Below are positions 15,868-22,978 of a stretch of DNA of 26,919 nt, piece by piece. Position 1 is the stretch's first letter; each line of letters opens with the position of its first letter. Below the pieces are notes generated by a model that saw only the letters and a program-made list of their open reading frames with translations, was not told the origin of the DNA and made no database searches. Position numbers and translations under genes: made by a program. Source of the DNA: DATHGT01 sp035317605 (GTDB lineage Bacteria > Methylomirabilota > Methylomirabilia > Rokubacteriales > CSP1-6); NCBI GenBank assembly GCA_035317605.1, contig DATHGT010000274.1, forward strand, positions 1 to 26,919. The letters run 5' to 3'.

Positions 15868-16345
15868 GAGGTACAGGGTAGTGAACCCGGCGACTCCAGA
15901 AGCGTACGGCGATGTGTTCGACCGGCTCGAGCGCGACGAGGTGCGCTACGTCGTGATCGGCGGCGTGGCCGTGGTCCTGCACGGCCACGTCCGCCCGATC
16001 GTCGACCTCGATATCGTCGTCGACCCGGCGCCACGCGAAGCGGACCGCGCCCTGAGCACGCTGGCCCGCTGCGGCTTCGTCCCGAGCATTCCCCTTCCCC
16101 TGGCCATGGTGTCGGTGCTCCGGATGTTCGATCGCTTGCAGCGCGAGGTCGACGTCAATGTGCGCTATCACATCCCGTTCGACGAACTGTGGGCCGGGGC
16201 CCAGCGCGTGCGGACGGGCGACAGCGCGGTTCGGGTCGCGTCCCTCGACGATCTGCTCCGCGCCAAGCGGATCACCGCGCGCCCCCACGATCTCCAGGAC
16301 GTCGAGGGATTGCTGCGGGTGCTCGGCGGCCAGCCCGGCGCGTGA
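15848..16345 (+). CDS. Nucleotidyltransferase-fold protein (MNT/AbiEii-like)
   Basis: 165 residues from GTG 15848; a second in-frame GTG at 15881, beyond the upstream stop and after a GAGAGG, is an equally good start. Gly38-Gly39 (VVIGGVAVVLHGH) followed by Asp53-x-Asp55 (DLDIVV) is the nucleotidyltransferase signature, with a third acid in EVDVNV. The C-terminal SLDDLLRAKRI...RPHDLQDVEGL is typical of AbiEii-like and minimal nucleotidyltransferases. Relatives transfer nucleotides to proteins or RNA, often as one half of a toxin-antitoxin pair. No HEPN or AbiEi partner is adjacent, so here the target is unknown. It sits between DUF6916-type genes on the same strand, which may mean a shared role. 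Confidence 0.75.
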   Translation: MLTLEGERYRVVNPATPEAYGDVFDRLERDEVRYVVIGGVAVVLHGHVRPIVDLDIVVDPAPREADRALSTLARCGFVPSIPLPLAMVSVLRMFDRLQREVDVNVRYHIPFDELWAGAQRVRTGDSAVRVASLDDLLRAKRITARPHDLQDVEGLLRVLGGQPGA

Positions 16346-16377
16346 CGATCGGCGCCGCCGCGCTCCGGGCCGACAGC

Positions 16378-16422
16378 TTGCGACGGCGGCGAAGCGGCTA
16401 TATGGTGGGCAAGATTTGCCCA
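16378..16422 (+). promoter_or_regulatory. Promoter and palindrome at the DUF6916 gene start
   Basis: TTGCGA (16378-16383), 17-bp spacer, TATGGT (16401-16406) gives a fair sigma70-type promoter. It is followed by a perfect 7-bp inverted repeat, TGGGCAA-GAT-TTGCCCA (16406-16422), that ends on the A of the ATG. It could be an operator, or an RNA hairpin hiding the start. No Shine-Dalgarno is present. Confidence 0.5.
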
Positions 16423-16715
16423 TGCTCGACAAGCTGACCATCGAATCGTTCGAGCCGCACGTGGGGACGTCGTTCTGGCTCCACGCCCAGAATCGGAAGA
16501 TCGAGCTTCGGCTCACCCGCGCGGCGAAGGTGATGGAGAGCGCGGCGGCCCGGCTCAGCCGCACGCCGTTCTCGCTGTACTTCCTGGCCCCGGTCCTGCT
16601 GCCCCAGCAGATCTACCGGCTGACCCACCAGGAATTCGCGGAGCCACTGGACATCTTCCTGGTTCCCATCGGCCGGGATGCGAGCGGCGTCACCCTTGAA
16701 GCCGTGTTCACCTGA
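16422..16715 (+). CDS. Cytosolic DUF6916 protein
   Basis: 97 residues, no export signal. It shows the standard DUF6916 order: LTIESFEPHVGTSFWL at the start, a central polar segment (about residues 25-50), FSLYFLAPVLLPQQIYRLTH, then LDIFLVPIGRDASGVTLEAVF. The domain is uncharacterised; I recall it occurring beside phage-tail-collar genes, as here. Its C-terminal 42 residues are nearly duplicated in the fragment at 13246-13437. The start codon follows a strong palindrome. The next gene begins 19 bases after the stop, so the two form an operon. Confidence 0.78.
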   Translation: MLDKLTIESFEPHVGTSFWLHAQNRKIELRLTRAAKVMESAAARLSRTPFSLYFLAPVLLPQQIYRLTHQEFAEPLDIFLVPIGRDASGVTLEAVFT

Positions 16716-16734
16716 GGCCGCCACCGAGGAGGAC

Positions 16735-17229
16735 ATGCTCACCCGGCGACGGTTCACGTACACCCTGATGGGGCTGGCCATGCTCAGGTCCGGTCGATCG
16801 ACCTGCGCGAACGCCGCCGACTCCAACGTCTCCGCGAACGGCGTCAGCCTGGAAGGGCCGCTGACTCGAGACGTGTTCCTCGCGCTGGTGGGGCAGGAAT
16901 TCAGCCTGTTGCTCACCAACCGTCCGGCCATCCTCGTTCTGCTGAGGGTCGACGACGGCGGGCGCCCCGACGGCAGCCAGTTCACCGTGGTGTTTCGAGG
17001 GGCGTCTGACCTGAAGGTTGTGAACGTGTTGGAAGGCACCTATCGAATCACCCACTCGACCGCCGGGACCACGGAGTTGTACCTGCGGCCCAAGGGCGGT
17101 GACGATCGCTACGTCTACTTCGAGGCGCCCTTCAACGTGACGCCGGACAACGCGGGCATCCCCCCTCCGGTCCGTGAGCCCCGCCGGTTCGAACGTCCGC
17201 TGTACGAGCCGGAGCGACCACGGCGCTGA
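16735..17229 (+). CDS. Tat-exported DUF6916-like protein B
   Basis: 164 residues. MLTRRRFTYTLMGLAML is a twin-arginine signal; cleavage is likely near residues 26-30. The mature domain (GPLTRDVFLALVGQEFSLLL, FTVVFRGASD, GTYRITHSTAGTTELYLRP, FEAPFNV) is clearly homologous to protein A at 15445. A proline- and arginine-rich tail (about residues 140-164) is unique to this copy and might tether it. GAGGAGG lies just before the ATG. It ends 3 bases from the convergent GNAT gene, with no room for separate terminators. Function unknown; an exported partner of the surface proteins encoded nearby is inferred. Confidence 0.75.
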   Translation: MLTRRRFTYTLMGLAMLRSGRSTCANAADSNVSANGVSLEGPLTRDVFLALVGQEFSLLLTNRPAILVLLRVDDGGRPDGSQFTVVFRGASDLKVVNVLEGTYRITHSTAGTTELYLRPKGGDDRYVYFEAPFNVTPDNAGIPPPVREPRRFERPLYEPERPRR

Positions 17230-17232
17230 CGC

Positions 17233-17727
17233 TCACGAAGACGCGGACGCCGAAGTCGGCGTCCACCGCATGAGGAAGTACACGCCGTTAGTGTCGACGT
17301 GCTCGAACCCGAGCCGTCGGTACAGGCTCAGCGCGGGGTTGAATCCCTCCACGTGGATGGTCACGGGTTTGCCGGCCTTCGCGCCGCGGTCCATGACCTG
17401 TCGCAGCAGTGTCGAGCCGATGCCCCGGTCTCGACACTCCGGCGTCAGCGCGATGTCCACGAGCCGGATCTGATCGGCCCACTCGTCGATCCACAGCCGT
17501 CCGACCGGCGCGCCGCTGTGCTCGATGATGCTGCGCTCACACGTCGGATAGTGGATGCCGTAGTGCGCGAACTGGGCGGCGAACTGCTGCTCGAGGAAGG
17601 CCTGCTTCTGCGTCTCGTCGAACGGGAAGTGCGCCATCTCCGCCTCCCGCGTCGAGGCGTAGAGGCGGCGCATGAAATCGTAATCGGCCTCGGTGGCGGG
17701 ACGAAGGGTGACGCCGCCTCCCGTCAC
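17233..17727 (-). CDS. GNAT family N-acetyltransferase
   Basis: 164 residues with the GNAT core: LRPATEADYDFMRRL at the start, strand IRLVDIALTPE, the acetyl-CoA pyrophosphate loop RDRGIG (99-104) followed by STLLRQVM, and the C-terminal SLYRRLGFEH. It transfers an acetyl group from acetyl-CoA to an amine, either a small molecule or a protein N-terminus. It starts with GTG overlapping the stop of the DUF6916-like gene (GTGA), so the two are translationally coupled and probably stoichiometric. As last gene of the minus-strand operon, it may modify another product of this cluster, which is a guess. Confidence 0.88.
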   Translation of the reverse strand: MTGGGVTLRPATEADYDFMRRLYASTREAEMAHFPFDETQKQAFLEQQFAAQFAHYGIHYPTCERSIIEHSGAPVGRLWIDEWADQIRLVDIALTPECRDRGIGSTLLRQVMDRGAKAGKPVTIHVEGFNPALSLYRRLGFEHVDTNGVYFLMRWTPTSASASS

Positions 17728-18122
17728 GCCCGCAGGTTGAACGACGCCCGGTAGTGTGTGGCCTGTTCGTCGGTCCCCGCCGCCTGGACGTAGAGCTCGA
17801 CGCTGCCGGCGGTGGCGTGGTGCAGCACGATCACGTCGTCCTTCAGCCTCACGTCGCTCGGCCCGTGGAAGAGGACCGTGAACTGCTCGTACTGGCGACA
17901 GCAGCTCTCGTCGGTCACCCCGACCAGGACGAATCGGACCCGACGCTCGTCGATCACGGCCGTGAACGGTTGGTGGCGAAGGGCGAGGAACACCTCGCGG
18001 CCCAGGCGACCGCTGAGAGTAGGGCCGCTCGAGCGCTCAGCGGCGCGCGCGATCCCCGCCAGGCTGGGACCGAGCACGGCGGCGCTGACCACCCCGTAGA
18101 CAAATCGTCGACGATTCAACAT
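17724..18122 (-). CDS. Tat-exported DUF6916-like protein C
   Basis: 132 residues starting MLNRRRFVYGVVSAAVLG, a twin-arginine signal nearly identical to that of protein A; cleavage is likely near ARAAE. The mature domain (GRLGREVFLALRHQPFTAVI, QFTVLFHGPSD, ATAGSVELYVQAAG, YRASFNL) aligns with proteins A and B. Of the two nearby ATGs (18128 and 18122), the second has a properly spaced GGGGAG. It follows the giant repeat gene by 90 bases containing a hairpin, and overlaps the GNAT gene by 4 bases. Function unknown. Confidence 0.75.
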   Translation of the reverse strand: MLNRRRFVYGVVSAAVLGPSLAGIARAAERSSGPTLSGRLGREVFLALRHQPFTAVIDERRVRFVLVGVTDESCCRQYEQFTVLFHGPSDVRLKDDVIVLHHATAGSVELYVQAAGTDEQATHYRASFNLRA

Positions 18123-18148
18123 GTTCATCTCCCCGGTAGAGAACTCTC

Positions 18149-18174
18149 CGGAGCGCGCCACGCGGCGCGCTCCG
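18149..18174 (-). promoter_or_regulatory. Intercistronic 11-bp GC hairpin
   Basis: Arms 18149-18159 and 18164-18174 pair perfectly around a 4-base loop, between the giant surface-protein gene and the small DUF6916-like gene. No T tract follows. It may act as a partial terminator or RNA-processing site that sets different expression levels of the two genes. Confidence 0.5.
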
Positions 18175-18212
18175 TCGGTCGTCATCGACACGCGTGTATT
18201 CCCCGACATCGC

Positions 18213-19310
18213 CTACGGGGGCGTCACGATCGGACCGGCGATCAGGCTGATCGTCGGATCGGCGTACACCGCCCCCGTGTTGTGACTCTGTAGCTCCGCC
18301 GTCGCGTCAGGGCTCGCTGGCGCGTTGTCGACGAGCTCCGCCGTCGCCCCGCTCAGCTCGACATAGATCAAGTGAGCGGCCGTGCCGTCGAAGGTCGGAT
18401 AGTCGTACGTATTGGGCACGATCGGCACCGTGTTGCCGCGAACGTCCGCGCGGACCCTGGCCGGGCTTCCCTGATTGTCGGCCGCCAGGAAGATCGCCGC
18501 CAGCGGGAAGTCGACCGGCGTGCCGTCCGTCGCCGCGAAGTTGTTCGTGATCGTCACGTCGTTCGTGGAGACGATGCCCAGCCCGGCCGTCGTCGAGCCG
18601 AGGAACTGGAGGTCGATGGCGCGGGCCTGTGGCGTCTGGTGGACCGTGTTGCCGTCGATCCGCAGCGTCATGGCCGTCCGGCCCTGACCGAGGACGCGGA
18701 TACCGTTACCCGACGCCGACCCCGACCCGATGATCGCCGGGTTGCCGATGAAGTTGCCAGAGATCGTCCCGACGACCGTGCCGCCCGTCGAGGTCGCCGA
18801 CGAGAAGACGTTCACGGCGCTCAGAGTCGCCGTGAGCATCGGGCTGACCAAGGTGCCGTTGTTGAGGAATTTGAACGTCAGGTTCGCCGAACCGTCCTGG
18901 GTGAAGCTCGCGTGGATGCCGTTGTCGTTGAAGGCGTTGCCGGACACCGTCAACGTGCCCACCGTCGCCGTGTCGTGGGCCTGGACCTCGAGGCCGCGCT
19001 GCGGCGAGTTCGCGGAGAACGTGTTGCCGGTGATGCTGCCGCCCGTGACCGTCGATGTCCCGCTCGCCTCGAAGAGGAACGAATTGTTCCCGAAGGTGTC
19101 GTTGAGGTTGTTGAACGTGCTGTTGCTCACCACGAGCGACGAGATCGTGCCCGACGTGTTCCGGATGTGCACGTTGTTGTGGGCGTTACCACTGACGTTG
19201 CTGTTGCTGATGGTCACCGTTCCCGTCGCGCCCACCGTGCTGCCCGACACGTCGCCCAGCTGCACCCCGTCGTCCGACGCGCTGTTGCCGTTGTTGGTCA
19301 CGTTGCTGCG
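18213..19310. repeat. Paralogous 1.1-kb segment, second copy at 25822-26919
   Basis: Both segments encode the final about 365 residues of a beta-helix protein and match almost end to end, in the same orientation, with the same terminal TPP. The copies are 6.5 kb apart and bracket the collar, STN/HEAT and Ig-repeat genes. DNA identity looks high by eye but is not computed. Confidence 0.8.
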
Positions 19311-22300
19311 GTCGAGCGTGAAGTTGGTGATCCCGGTGCCACGGATCCCGGCGTCCCCGCTGTTCTGAATGTTCATGTAGCCGAGGCTGACGTTCGCCGC
19401 GGTGGCGATGGTCACGCCGTGGCCGGTCGACGACTGAATCGCCCCGCCGGAGCCGTTGTTCGACCCGCCACCGTCACCGGTGACCGTGAAGCTCCCGCTC
19501 GTGTTGGCGATGTTGATGCCGTTCACGGCACCGTTCGACGACACGCTGGTGAACGAGAGCGTCCCGCCTGTTCCGTTGAGGCTGACCGCAGTCCCGACGG
19601 TGGTGGTGACCCTCGTCTCGCTGATCGAGACCCCGCTGACCGCTCCGCCGCTCACGCCGGGGCTGGCCCCCGTCGAGACGCTGAGGCCGCGCACCGTACT
19701 GTTCGCGGCCAGCGGGACCGTGCTCCCGATCGTGGTGGCGTTGCCACCCGTGTTCATGGCCGGCAAGCTACTGCCGCTGGGGGGCGTCACCCCCGCGATG
19801 CTCGCGAGTGTCGCCGTCGCGTCCTGCCCGATCAGCTTCTGCCCGGTCCGGAGCAGCGTGCCGCTCGCGAACGTGTACGACGTCGCGCTCTCGTACACGA
19901 AGATGTTCTGATTGTTCGCAGGGTGAGTCCCGGCGCCGTCGTTGACGCCCGTGAAGGCCTGGAGCGTCGTGAACGGATGCGTCATCCGCCCGTCGCACGC
20001 AGACGAGCACGCGCCGGAGTTGTTGTTCACGAACCAGATCATGCCGCTCACGGTCACCGAAACCGCCGCCGGAGCCGACGTGAACCCGCTGCTGTCCGTG
20101 ATGGTGTAGGTGAAGCTGTCCGAGCCCTGGAAACCCACCGGTGGATCGTACGTGAAGGTCCCGGTACTGGGGTTGATGGTCACCGTCCCGCCGTTGGTGC
20201 TGGACGCGCCTCCGGTGACGGTCACCGATCCGTTGTAGACGTCGTTCGTGAGAACGCTGAATACCGTCCCCGTCGCTGTGTTCACGACCACGTTGCCCAC
20301 CACGTTTTCGGGGAAGACGTCGAGCGTCGCCTTGGGCCGGACGTGGATGGTCACGGTCGCGTCCGAGGTCCCGCCCGCGTTGGTGAGGCGGTACTCGAAC
20401 GTGAAGGCGCCGGTGAAGCCGGTCTCCGGCGTGAAGGTGAAGGCGCCGTTCGACTGCACCGTCAAGCTGCCGCCCGTCCCGAAGGTGGCGGTGGCCCCGG
20501 CGGCGTTCGAGGTCACGCTACCGCCCAGCGACCCGCCGCCGAATGACGTCAGCGTGGCCACCGGGAACCCCAGGGAATCGTTGTCCAGCAGATCATCCGG
20601 ATCCGACGTGGCCCGACTGAACGTCGTGTTCGCGTCGGTGAGGTACGGCCCGTCATTCACGGCACTCGGCGGCGCATTCACGCCCAGCGTAAAGTTCTGG
20701 ACCGCGTTCGGCGGGACGCCGTTGCTGGCCGTGAACGTCAGCGGGTAGACGCCACCACTTCCCGCCGCCGGCGTGCCGCTCAGCGTGCCCGTCCCGTTGC
20801 CGTTGTTGGTGAACGTGACCCCGGCCGGCAGCGCGCCTCCCTGCGCGATCGACGGCGTGGGGAAGCCGGTCGTCGTCACCGTGAAGCTGCCCGGCTGACC
20901 AACCGTGAACGTGGTCGTGTTGGCGCTCGTGATGGCCGGCGCCTGGTTCACGGTCAGCGTGAAGTTCTGGGTCGGCGAGCTCCCCGCCACGTTGGTGGCG
21001 GTGAAGGTGATCGCGTAGGCTCCACCCGTCCCCGCCGCCGGCGTACCGCTCAGCGTGCCCGTCCCGTCGCCGTTGCTGGTGAACGTGACCCCGGCCGGCA
21101 GCGTGCCCCCCTGCGCGATCGACGGCGGCGGGAAGCCCGTGGTCGTGACCGTGAAGCTGCCCAGCTGGCCGACCGTGAACGTGGTGGCGTTCGCGCTGGT
21201 GATCACGGGCGCCTGCGCCACCGTCAGCGTGAAGTTCTGCACCGCGTTCGGCGAGACACCATTGCTCGCGGTGAACGTGATCGCGTAGGTGCCGGCGGAG
21301 CCGGCGGCCGGCGTGCCGCTCAGCGTCCCCGTCCCGTTGCCGTTGTTCGTGAACGTGACTCCAGCCGGCAGCGCGCCCCCCTGCGCGATCGACGGCGTGG
21401 GGAAGCCGGTCGTCGTCACCGTGAAGCTACCGGCCTGACCCACAATGAACGTGGTCGCGTTCGCGCTGGTGATCGCCGGCGCCTGGTTCACGGTCAGCGT
21501 GAAGCTCTGGGTCGGCGAGGAGCCGCTGGTGTTCGTCGCGGTGAACGTGATCGCGTAGGTCCCGCCCGTTCCGGCGGCGGGCGTCCCGCTCAGGGTTCCC
21601 GTGCCGTTGCCGTTGTCGATGAACGTCACGCCCGAGGGCAAGGCGGCCCCGCCGCGCGAGATCGACGGCGCCGGGAACCCGGCCGTCGTCACCGTGAAGC
21701 TGCCGGCGGTCCCCACCGTGAAGGTCGTGGCGTTGGCGCTGGTGATGGTCGGCGCCTGCTTGATGGTGAGCGTGAAGTTCTGCACCGCGTCCGGCGGAAC
21801 CCCGTTACTGGCCGTGAAGGTGATCGCGTAGGTGCCGCCGGTGCCGGCGGCCGGGGTTCCGCTCAGCGTGCCCGTTCCGTTGCCGTTGTCCGTGAACGTC
21901 ACGCCCGACGGGAGCGCGGCGCCGCCGCGGGTGATCGAAGGCGTCGGGAACCCCGTCGTGGTCACCGTGAACGTGCCCGCCTGGCCGACGGTGAACGTGG
22001 TCGCGTCGGCGCTGGTGATGGCGGGTGCCTGCTGGGCGAAGAAGCTCTCCAGGCCGACGGTGCTGCCGTTCTGCACGTCGACGTTCTTGGCCAGGAAGGC
22101 CCCGACCGCGGTCGTGCCGTTGTCGAGGACCAGCGTGCCGTTCGGCGCGTACACGTTGGCGTAGAGCGTGCCCCCGGTGCCGGTATCCACGGCCACGGTC
22201 GTGGTCGAGGGTGAAGCGACGTAGAACACGATCTTCCCCGCCTTCAGGGGATCGGAATCGACCGGCCCGACGACGAAGCCGTTGCCGATGCTCATCTGCT

Positions 22301-22949
22301 CGGCCACTCTCACCTCGCTGGGTCCCGAGGTGAGGTTCAGGAACAGCAGCTTGCCGCCGGTCGACACCGTGATCGACCGGACGTTGGTCACGCCCTGATC
22401 GATCCGGAGGGTCGCGTTGGTCGACACCGTGATATCGCGATAGTTCCCCGCGGCGATCGTCTGCACACCGCCATTGGGCACGGTGACGTCGACGGTGCCG
22501 GCCGGCGCCGACTTGAACGTGGGCAGGGGGGTAAAGACGGGCAGCCCCAGCGGCGTGTTCTGGGTGCCGCTGATCGTGCCGGAATTGCTGAGGTTGTTGA
22601 AGAAGGCGTTGCCGCTCACCACCGCCCCGTTCGAGAGCTTGAGGCTGTCGGCCACGACGGCGTAGCCGGCCGGGGTGCGAGCGTTGTTGTTGAGTCCCAG
22701 CTCGAAGCTCGGGACCAGCATGTTCCCGGGGCTGGCGTTGTTGACGACGACGTGGCCGGACGTGACCCGGGCGCCGTTGTCGATCCGGACGCTGTTGGTC
22801 GCGAAGATACTCACGTCCGAGAATTGAATCGGCAGTGAGCTGACCTGCGCGTGCGCCGGCAGGAGGCCGACCGAGAACATGGCGGCCAGCGTGAGGACGG
22901 CCACAAGGCTCAACCGCGTCGCGACTTCGGGGCGTCGGGCGTTCGTCAT
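18213..22949 (-). CDS. Giant exported Ig-repeat/beta-helix surface protein
   Basis: 1578 residues. The start ATG at 22949 has a GAGGAG Shine-Dalgarno and a clear Sec signal peptide (residues 1-35, ending AHAQ). Domains in order: a beta-rich N-terminal domain with repeating NN/NG turns (36-306); five Ig-like repeats of 90-91 residues (307-758) with ITSANATTFTVG, GTLSGTPAAG and YAITFTA(S/T)N in each (He_PIG-like); two cadherin/tandem-95-like domains (759-969); and a long Gly/Ser/Asn/Thr-rich right-handed beta-helix (970-1578) with a GACSSACDG cysteine pair at its start. No LPXTG, PEP-CTERM or autotransporter barrel is seen at the C-terminus, so the anchoring mode is unclear. Probably a secreted or surface adhesin or scaffold. 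It follows the STN/HEAT gene by 29 bases. Confidence 0.85.
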   Translation of the reverse strand: MTNARRPEVATRLSLVAVLTLAAMFSVGLLPAHAQVSSLPIQFSDVSIFATNSVRIDNGARVTSGHVVVNNASPGNMLVPSFELGLNNNARTPAGYAVVADSLKLSNGAVVSGNAFFNNLSNSGTISGTQNTPLGLPVFTPLPTFKSAPAGTVDVTVPNGGVQTIAAGNYRDITVSTNATLRIDQGVTNVRSITVSTGGKLLFLNLTSGPSEVRVAEQMSIGNGFVVGPVDSDPLKAGKIVFYVASPSTTTVAVDTGTGGTLYANVYAPNGTLVLDNGTTAVGAFLAKNVDVQNGSTVGLESFFAQQAPAITSADATTFTVGQAGTFTVTTTGFPTPSITRGGAALPSGVTFTDNGNGTGTLSGTPAAGTGGTYAITFTASNGVPPDAVQNFTLTIKQAPTITSANATTFTVGTAGSFTVTTAGFPAPSISRGGAALPSGVTFIDNGNGTGTLSGTPAAGTGGTYAITFTATNTSGSSPTQSFTLTVNQAPAITSANATTFIVGQAGSFTVTTTGFPTPSIAQGGALPAGVTFTNNGNGTGTLSGTPAAGSAGTYAITFTASNGVSPNAVQNFTLTVAQAPVITSANATTFTVGQLGSFTVTTTGFPPPSIAQGGTLPAGVTFTSNGDGTGTLSGTPAAGTGGAYAITFTATNVAGSSPTQNFTLTVNQAPAITSANTTTFTVGQPGSFTVTTTGFPTPSIAQGGALPAGVTFTNNGNGTGTLSGTPAAGSGGVYPLTFTASNGVPPNAVQNFTLGVNAPPSAVNDGPYLTDANTTFSRATSDPDDLLDNDSLGFPVATLTSFGGGSLGGSVTSNAAGATATFGTGGSLTVQSNGAFTFTPETGFTGAFTFEYRLTNAGGTSDATVTIHVRPKATLDVFPENVVGNVVVNTATGTVFSVLTNDVYNGSVTVTGGASSTNGGTVTINPSTGTFTYDPPVGFQGSDSFTYTITDSSGFTSAPAAVSVTVSGMIWFVNNNSGACSSACDGRMTHPFTTLQAFTGVNDGAGTHPANNQNIFVYESATSYTFASGTLLRTGQKLIGQDATATLASIAGVTPPSGSSLPAMNTGGNATTIGSTVPLAANSTVRGLSVSTGASPGVSGGAVSGVSISETRVTTTVGTAVSLNGTGGTLSFTSVSSNGAVNGINIANTSGSFTVTGDGGGSNNGSGGAIQSSTGHGVTIATAANVSLGYMNIQNSGDAGIRGTGITNFTLDRSNVTNNGNSASDDGVQLGDVSGSTVGATGTVTISNSNVSGNAHNNVHIRNTSGTISSLVVSNSTFNNLNDTFGNNSFLFEASGTSTVTGGSITGNTFSANSPQRGLEVQAHDTATVGTLTVSGNAFNDNGIHASFTQDGSANLTFKFLNNGTLVSPMLTATLSAVNVFSSATSTGGTVVGTISGNFIGNPAIIGSGSASGNGIRVLGQGRTAMTLRIDGNTVHQTPQARAIDLQFLGSTTAGLGIVSTNDVTITNNFAATDGTPVDFPLAAIFLAADNQGSPARVRADVRGNTVPIVPNTYDYPTFDGTAAHLIYVELSGATAELVDNAPASPDATAELQSHNTGAVYADPTISLIAGPIVTPP
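20676..22031. repeat. Five tandem 270/273-bp Ig-domain repeats
   Basis: Units: 21759-22031 and 21486-21758 (273 bp), then 21216-21485, 20946-21215 and 20676-20945 (270 bp). Each starts at the Gln codon of QAP(A/T/V)ITSA. The one-codon difference is a GGAALP versus GGALP or GGTLP segment. Units alternate between an ASNGV(P/S)P(N/D)AVQ and an AT(N)..GSSPTQ ending, hinting at duplication of unit pairs. Confidence 0.92.
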
Positions 22950-22978
22950 GCGAGATCTCCTCACACCGTCTCCTGAAA

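Noticed and set aside
17233..17727. GNAT as an antitoxin-linked tRNA-acetylating toxin (AtaT/TacT)
   Set aside because: Its coupled partner is a Tat-exported DUF6916-like protein, not a ribbon-helix-helix antitoxin, and its length and termini do not suggest that family.
18372..20546. Long plus-strand open frame opposite the giant surface-protein gene
   Set aside because: Composition is arginine/valine-rich without domains, and it is antisense to a protein with a signal peptide and regular repeats.
20676..22031. CRISPR-like array from regular repeats
   Set aside because: Units are 270 bp, fully coding and in frame as Ig-like domains, with no spacers.
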